In this document: positions 57,429-64,000 of the stretch, piece after piece | How the letters are laid out: the number at the start of each line of letters is the position of its first letter | How positions within the stretch are numbered: position 1 is the first letter of the stretch | NCBI RefSeq assembly: GCF_018812025.1 | Contig: NC_063061.1 | Location: forward strand, 6,561,796-6,625,795 | Direction: 5' to 3' | Source of the DNA: Megalobrama amblycephala | Lineage: Eukaryota > Chordata > Actinopteri > Cypriniformes > Xenocyprididae | DNA length: 64,000 nucleotides | The notes under the pieces: model-generated | Told to the model about the DNA's origin: nothing | The model's database searches: none | The model's input: only the letters and a program-made list of their open reading frames with translations | Translations under genes and position numbers: made by a program

Positions 57429-59372
57429 GTCTTTATAATAAACAATGCTATCAGGAATACAAATTTTCATTTAGTCATTATAAGGAACATTCATTAAGGG
57501 CCATCACTCTACTTAAAGATATAGTGCCTGACTATGTGAACAAAAGTCAATATTTGGCCTGTATGGTTGCTGTGTAGTGATATACACAGTAATGAGGTGA
57601 AAAGGAGTTTGCGTCATACCTGTTACAATTATGTGTGTTATAGCAAGACTAGAACACTGGCACCAGTTTTTATACCACTTATTATTGTTCTCATACTGTA
57701 GATATCATATTACAAAAATACTATCACCAGTTCTGGTTTGAGGTATCAGGATGGAAAAAAATAAATAATACAGTTTGATTGATTTCTCAGGTACTGGAGA
57801 TCCGGTCGACTGATACTACTCTTACTGCAATCGTTTACCTTCAGTCATGATTCATACTGAAACAACAGACCGCTCTTTGTTCAGTGGAAAGTCCACATGT
57901 CCTGTCATTTTGCAAGAACTTTCTAGACCCTTTAATTCCAAGTTTGAACAGGAACCAAAGGAAAGTCTTTTCGGTCATTTGTGTGATGTCTGCCTGCACT
58001 GTCTGCAATTTTCATTATCAGTATTTTTGTTTTATTAGAAACTGCATGAGATTTTTTTATAGAATACATAAGTGAAATTAGGTTTGATTCTCACTCCACT
58101 GGAAAACTGTTTTTGTTTGTTTTATGCATAAATCTCACTAGATTTTGTGAAGACAACACGTCTTAACAAGTGAGTAACTGAATAAAACAAAATGAATTAA
58201 TAAAAATAAATAACAGATTTGCTTCTTAAGTAGATTTATGTTGTTTTAAATGATGTTTTGATAAAATGAAATGAAATGAAATTAAATAAACAAGACAAAA
58301 TTACTGATTCGCAGTGTTAAGTGATGGAAGATATGCTTGTTCCAAATTTGCGATGAATAGTCTTGTCATTTTTAAGACATATTTGATCAGGGATGTTTAT
58401 TTCAGGCAGTAAACAACACTGCTCTACATTCATTTTATTCTTGTCATTTTGTCATTATTCTTGCTGGCACTACCTTTTAGGATGCAATGTCATTTCAAAA
58501 AAAGTTCATTACAGCATCCATTAGGCTTTTGACTGTAAGAGCATCAATTAAAATACAATAAGATTCTCACACCCGATCTTCCATTTTTTGTGTTGACACA
58601 ATTAATCTTTTGACTGACATTACATCACAAGAATGATCTTTTTATGGTCACTTCATGCATTTTTACTGATTGGACAGCTATCTGAAACTGTTCCATTTAC
58701 ACTTGGCCACATAAGTGTGTCTGCGCAAAATGAATAGCTATAAATCCGATCTTCAATTCCCACGCTATATGCATATTTAACAAAGTTCACGTTTATGAAA
58801 GCAACAGATGAGCTTCATTTTATTTATCATCAGCTAATTTCAAGAGGAAAGACTGCAATAGTAGAGAGAGTGGTATCGGCACTTGTACAATAATAGCCTC
58901 ACTACTAATTAAGATGAATGTGTGATGAGCGTCTGAGACGCCAAACTTTCAGTTTCTTTTGTGGCAGTTTGCGTGTCCGCTTGCTAAAGATAGGCCTACT
59001 CAGCTGTTCATCTGCGGCGGGTCTATGTGATTTCAAAACTTTCTTGAAATCATAACATGGAGTGTGCAATGCAAACCAGGCATGAAGACAATAAGCCACA
59101 CTCATAGCAGTAGTGGTATTGTTCTTTCCTGTTGGTGCGATTCAGAACTGGTCTGGTTCCAGAGAAATGGAATTTCGTCCAGTTGATGTGGGAGGCAAGA
59201 GTATGTAGGTGAAAAAGGAAATAAAAGAGCTCTGTAAGACACAGAGTGTGGGAATCTCCTGGTCCAATTGTTATTAGTTTATGGAGTAACAATAGAGAGT
59301 TGATCCCAGAGCCTTCTCTCAGACTGGACTTAAGGTAACCTGACACTGTGGGACCAAAAAAAGCAAATGCAA
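57429..59372. other. Unrecognised spacer
   Basis: AT-rich; short open frames (57847-58038 and others) have no recognised domains. Confidence 0.4.
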
Positions 59373-59401
59373 ACACACAGACACACAGACACACAGACAC
59401 A

Positions 59402-59460
<59 letters not shown>
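59373..59460. repeat. (CA)n microsatellite
   Basis: ACACAGAC variants at the left turn into a pure CA tract of more than 50 bases. A minus-strand frame reading Cys-Val repeats is an artefact. Confidence 0.95.
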
Positions 59461-59462
<2 letters not shown>

Positions 59463-60054
59463 GATTTTCATGTTTTATGGCGACTTTCCATGCACATACT
59501 GTAATATCTTTTTAAGAAAATACCATGTCTTTTCAAGAAAGTAAATTAGAAGCATAAGGTATATCTACCACAATTGTGATAAGTGAACAGACACTTGTTG
59601 TAACTGGATTACTTTCTGATGGAAATATAATTATCATATCAGTCAATCACTATGACAAACGTCCCTTCCGTTGTTGTGCTCCATTTTCAATAACCAACTG
59701 TAAAATCTACATGTATTTATATAGGACTGTTATGTCACAACAAATGTTTTCATTTCAGCATTGTAAAAGATTTAACTGTTCTCCTTTGGTCCTTACAAAG
59801 CAGATTTTAAGTTTAAGCATCAGAATATTGATCAGTCATGCCATAAAAACTTACCCTACGTGCAACAGATGGTTACTAGCTATGCAGGGACAGAATACTA
59901 TTTTAAAAACCTCAGCAAACAAGGCAGCCACTATAAAAGGCAACATACAGTGGGCTGAGATAACACTGAAAGCATAGGATTTAAAATGTAATTTAGACCT
60001 GCTATTATTTTATTAATAAAAGTTTATACATTTTTAATAAACAAAAATTAAGTT
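59461..60054. other. Unrecognised spacer; open frame at 59576-59977
   Basis: The 133-codon frame has no recognised domain or splice context. A 34-base segment here (GACTGTTATGTCACAACAAA, about 59725) recurs in similar form near 61160, within another frame of unknown nature. I infer a degenerate repeat, not a gene. Confidence 0.3.
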
Positions 60055-60365
60055 AATAATATATACTACTGTTCAATCACAAATATAGTGAAAACACTAA
60101 TATTGTGAAATTGTATTGTGATTTAAAATAACTATTTTATATTTTAATATGATTTAAAATGTAATTTATTCCTGTGATGCAAAGCGGAATTTTCAGCATC
60201 ATTACTTCAGTCTTCCGTGTCACATGATCCTTCAGAAATCATTATAATATGCTGATTTGCTGCTCATGAAACATTTATTATTATTATCATTGTTGAAAAC
60301 CATTGTGCTGCCTAATATTTTTGTGGAAACCGTGATACTATTCCGGGGTTCTTTGATTCTTTTCT
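60055..60365 (-). repeat. Dispersed repeat, GATGCAAAGC family, longer copy
   Basis: Contains TTCCTGTGATGCAAAGC, GGAATTTTCAGCATCATTAC, GTGTCACATGATCCTTCAGA and TTTTTGTGGAAACCGTGATA in this order. It matches 24975-25125 in the same orientation, and the last words match 36757-36960 inverted. Confidence 0.75.
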
Positions 60366-61857
60366 TTTCACTTATACACCCCACTGTATAAACTGGGTGG
60401 CATTAGGTTGCTTAGACTAAAATAAAAAAAAAGGTCCTTTTCGAACATAAAAGCACAAAAACACATATTACATCATCCATTATCATAAGTCTACGTTGCT
60501 TTAAAAGACATTTGTTAGATTGAAACATGTGGGTTTGTTAGATTGAAACATGTCGACAGTAACGTTTCCTTTTCTCACGCAAGGTCATTGTGACTTTGTG
60601 TACTGCAGATGGGTGTATCAACAGTGAATGACTTCAAATTGCATATTTTATTGATAGCACACAGAAATCGTTTAACTCCATGTTCTCTGACCTCATTACA
60701 CTGAAACGTCATTCCCTATCTCACCTGAAGGAATTCCAGCATTTCCTGGGCCCATATATGGTCACTTCCCACAGAATTCCGGTACTCAGAATTGTGCAAC
60801 TACCCTCTTAAAGTTACACGCAACATCCTGCTTGATCTCAAAGATTTTATAATGGACACTGACATACGTAATTTTGTTATAAAGCAAACGTAACAAATGT
60901 CTCCTTTAACCCTTTGGTTTCCTTAGTGATTCATATAAGGTCTGTGTGGGAAGTTGATTCATTTCTGTGTATTGTTATTTTGTCTTTGTCTTTCAATCAA
61001 TAGGATCTTTGAAGTTTTTTAACAAAAGATCTTGGGTAAACAGTCACAGTGGTAAGAAACAGATTATTTGAAAGTCTGACAATAAAACTGTTTTCTAAAG
61101 ATAGCCAAAGTTCAAAAATTTTAATACTCAACATAATAATGTTTAAAACAATATTTCTTGACTGTTATGTCATAATAAATGCTTTCATTTCAAGTGTTAC
61201 AACAGCTCACATTGTTTGCAGTGTATTTGTGAAGTTTCAAATGACCCAAATGAAGTTTTGCCCTCTGCACTATTGTGATTTTGCCCATTTTGTTTATCCA
61301 GGTGTCTCTTTTCAGAACTGCAAAGTATGTGAAAACTTGTCCATGTTCTTAATGAATTATACAAGCAACAATGCTCAACCCTTACTAAGCTTCTGTATAT
61401 GTATAAGGTCTTGATTTACAGTGTAGCAATTATACAAAAAAATTTGACAGTATTTACAGTTTTTCACTGTATTTGTTAAGGTAACATTTTAAGTTAACCA
61501 ATTAACTACCCGTCCAGTCTCACTAATGCTAGATAAATATTTTCACAAGAATATTTTGTTGCATGAATATCTGAACATGCAATAAATCAAAAGAAAGAAC
61601 AAAGCCTTTGCTTTGAAGAAGAAAAAAACATTTTATTCTAGCTTCATGCATTCTTTTTTATCATTAATTGAATGTTGGTTAGTTTAATAAAAAAATAGCA
61701 ACATTTTGAACAAAAAAACTGAGAAAATCATGTGTTTCTTTCAAAGACTACAACATGTGCATAAGCAATGCTTCTGTTGCTTGTTTCTGCTTCCTCTGTT
61801 TTGATCCTGAGATTCTGTACTCTTCAAAAGATGTGTAATATTGTGTAATACTGTGTA
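60366..61857. other. Unrecognised spacer; open frame at 61049-61414
   Basis: The 121-codon frame has no recognised domain. Just before the LINE a short TGTGTAATA(CT) tandem (about 61831-61860) occurs three times. Confidence 0.35.
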
Positions 61858-64000
61858 ATACTGGTGGCTACTGTATACAGGCCACCAGGGCACCATACTG
61901 ACTTTATCAAAGAATTTGCTGATTTTCTATCAGAGTTAGTACTGGCTGCGGATAAAGTCCTTGTTGTTGGTGATTTTAATATCCATGTAGATAATAATAA
62001 AGACGCATTTGGATTGGCATTTGCAGACATTTTAAACTCTATTGGAGTTAGACAACACGTGTCAGGACCCACTCATTGTCGTAATCATACCTTAGATCTA
62101 ATACTGTCGCATGGAATTGATATTGATGCTGTTGAAATCCTACCGCAGAGCGATGATATATCAGATCATTATTTAGTCTCGTGTATAATACAATTAGCCA
62201 AGGCTACAAAACCACCACCCAGCCATAAATATTGTAGAACCATCACGTCTACCACTAAAGATTGCTTTATAAATAATCTCCCCGAGCAGTTTCATCGCCT
62301 TAGTATACCTGACAACTTAGAAGAACTCGATGCTGCAACAGAAACTATTGGCTCTCTCTTTTCCAGCACATTAGATGCAGTCGCTCCTCTACGTCTAAAG
62401 AAGATTAAGGAAACTAATCCAACGCCGTGGTATGATGAGCACACTCGGGCTCTAAAACGAGCTGTTAGAAAAGCTGAACGTAGTTGGAAGAAAACAAAAC
62501 TAGAAGTTTTTCACCTTTCGTGGAAAGAAAAAATGATTGAGTACAGAACGGCTATAAGAAATGCTAGATCTACTTATTTTTCAAATCTCTTAATAGAAAA
62601 CAAACATAATCCTAGGTATTTATTTGACACAGTGGCTAAATTAACTAGAAACAGAGATTCAACTGCTGACGTTTCCATAGAGCACAGCAGTAATGACTTT
62701 ATGAACTTCTTTACTTGCAAGATTGATAATATTAGAGAGAAAATTAAAAACATGCAATCGTCTACAGTTTCGCTTCAGACAGTGCACTGTAGTGTCCCTG
62801 AGGTAAAACTAGAATCATTCGCCGCTATAGGAGAGGAAGAATTATCTAAACTTATCAAATCATCAAAATCAACGACATGTATGTTAGACCCAATGCCGAC
62901 TAAACTACTGAAAGAAATGCTTCCAGAGGTCGTAGGTCCACTTCTTGATATAATTAATTCATCGTTAACACTAGGATACGTGCCAAAAACCTTTAAGCAG
63001 GCTATTATTAAACCTCTTATTAAAAAACCTCAACTAGATCCGAGAGATTTAGTAAATTACAGGCCAATCTCGAATCTACCTTTTCTGTCAAAGATACTAG
63101 AAAAGGCAGTTTCATCACAACTGTGTTCCTTTTTAGAAAGAAATGGAATCTGTGAGGATTTCCAGTCAGGATTTAGACCGTACCATAGTACTGAGACTGC
63201 TCTCGTTAGAGTTACAAACGATCTACTCTTATCATCCGATCGTGGCTGTATTTCTCTATTAGTGTTATTAGATCTCAGTGCTGCTTTTGACACTATCGAT
63301 CACAACATTCTTTTAAAAAGACTTGAAAACTATATTGGCATTAGTGGAATTGCTTTGGCATGGTTCAAATCGTACTTATCTGACCGTTATCAGTCTGTAA
63401 TAATTAATGAAGAGATGTCGTATCGATCACAGGTTCAGTATGGAGTACCACAAGGCTCAGTACTAGGACCGTTGCTTTTCACTCTGTACATGCTGCCCTT
63501 AGGAGAGATAATTAGGAAGCATGGTGTTAGTTTTCACTGCTACGCTGACGATACTCAGCTCTATATTTCCTCGCGCCCTGACGAAACCTACAAATTCACA
63601 AAACTAACAGAATGCATAGCTGACATTAAAAACTGAATGACAAGAAATTTCTTATTATTAAATTCAGAAAAAACTGATATCCTAATCTTTGGACCAAAAA
63701 CTTCCTCACGAAAAAACCTTGAATACTCTCTAACACTTGACGGGTGCTCCATTAAATCTTCGTCCTCAGTTAGGAACTTGGGTGTGCTCTTCGATACCAA
63801 TCTTTCATTTGAAAGTCATGTTTCTAGTATCTGTAAAACCGCCTTCTTCCATCTAAAAAATATATCTAAATTACGACATATGCTCTCAATGACAAATGCG
63901 GAACAGTTGGTTCATGCATTCATGACCTCAAGACTAGATTATTGTAACGCTCTACTGGGTGGTTGTTCTGCTCGGCTTTTAAACAGACTACAGTTGGTCC
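61858..64000 (+). mobile_element. L2-type LINE, 5'-truncated, continues past the window
   Basis: The homology to the LINE protein starts abruptly at [10 protein letters not shown] (about 61858), so the N-terminal part of the endonuclease domain and the 5' end are missing. Endonuclease C-terminal half, reverse transcriptase and part of the C-terminal region follow in one frame up to the window edge. The region 63800-63890 matches 33212-33300. The 3' tail lies outside the window. Confidence 0.93.
61858..64000 (+). pseudogene. LINE endonuclease/reverse transcriptase polyprotein with one in-frame stop
   Basis: Numbering from the GTG codon at 61864: the endonuclease part has VVGDFNIH at residues 34-41 and SDH at 100-102, both active-site motifs of apurinic-type LINE endonucleases. 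The reverse transcriptase has [13 protein letters not shown] at about 466-478, [14 protein letters not shown] at about 525-538 and YADD at 560-563, so its catalytic aspartates are intact. After IADIKN a TGA at 63634-63636 replaces what the family has as a Trp codon, a one-base change. The frame then continues open without shifts to the window end (MTRNFLLLNSEKTDIL, ...). The GTG is only the first in-frame position of the visible homology, not a real start. In this family the protein nicks the target DNA and primes cDNA synthesis there. It is non-functional here because of truncation and the stop, but well preserved. Confidence 0.92.

Noticed and set aside
59050..59460. 136-codon minus-strand frame with a Cys-Val run
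   Set aside because: Its start is the (CA)n tract; the remainder has no recognised domain.
59576..61414. Two open frames (133 and 121 codons) sharing a 34-base segment, considered as duplicated genes
   Set aside because: The similarity is limited to that segment and falls in unrelated protein contexts; a small repeat explains it.

Overview
The window reads as vertebrate, and specifically teleost, nuclear DNA. It is AT-rich and gene-poor, with long microsatellites ((GATA)n, (CA)n, (TA)n, homopolymers). It carries the usual ray-finned-fish mixture of decayed transposable elements: an L2-type LINE, a Ty3/gypsy chromovirus, a DIRS-like element, a Tc1-like transposon, and many hAT-, Harbinger- and foldback-type MITEs. 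The repeat families look cyprinid-like; that is my recognition of the families, not a database result. I found no convincing host protein-coding exon, no true tRNA or rRNA gene, and no bacterial-type operon, CRISPR array or origin. The window is most simply a gene desert or the inside of a very large intron.

Layout. 1-18.6 kb is mostly unrecognised AT-rich DNA dotted with foldback MITEs, microsatellites and two tRNA-like segments; at 7.6-9.4 kb a hAT-type MITE with an 8-bp target duplication sits inside a second element. 18.6-23.2 kb is a full-length minus-strand Ty3/gypsy chromovirus with both LTRs and a perfect 5-bp target duplication. It is dead: gag is frameshifted, two reverse-transcriptase aspartates are lost, and most of the integrase core is deleted. 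23.2-33.2 kb is quiet apart from MITEs, including a Harbinger-type one with TTA duplications at 30.0-30.6 kb. 33.2-35.1 kb is an L2 LINE 3' half interrupted by the 3' end of an unrelated GC-rich LTR element. 37.7-42.4 kb is a TACTAGTA-core minisatellite split by a roughly 3.9-kb nest of elements (hAT BED-finger remnant, a foldback element carrying a tRNA-like core, an L2 tail, a Tc1 fossil). 44.7-46.7 kb is a DIRS-like relic with inverted termini and gag fragments. 47.3-52.1 kb is a cluster of MITEs, some nested or fused. The last 2.1 kb is an L2 LINE with endonuclease and reverse transcriptase, broken by one in-frame stop and running off the window edge.

How the parts relate. Everything coding that I can recognise belongs to mobile elements, and each copy shows at least one inactivating lesion. 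The non-autonomous elements would have depended on transposases encoded elsewhere. The best-supported mechanistic observation is in the gypsy element: the predicted 5' end of its transcript is complementary to the bases just inside the 5' LTR, the arrangement expected for Tf1/sushi-type self-priming. I did not find a new biological system. The items most worth a second look are that self-priming signature, the tRNA-like core inside the CpG-rich foldback element at 38.9-39.7 kb, and a few non-repetitive, GC-richer blocks that could be conserved non-coding elements.
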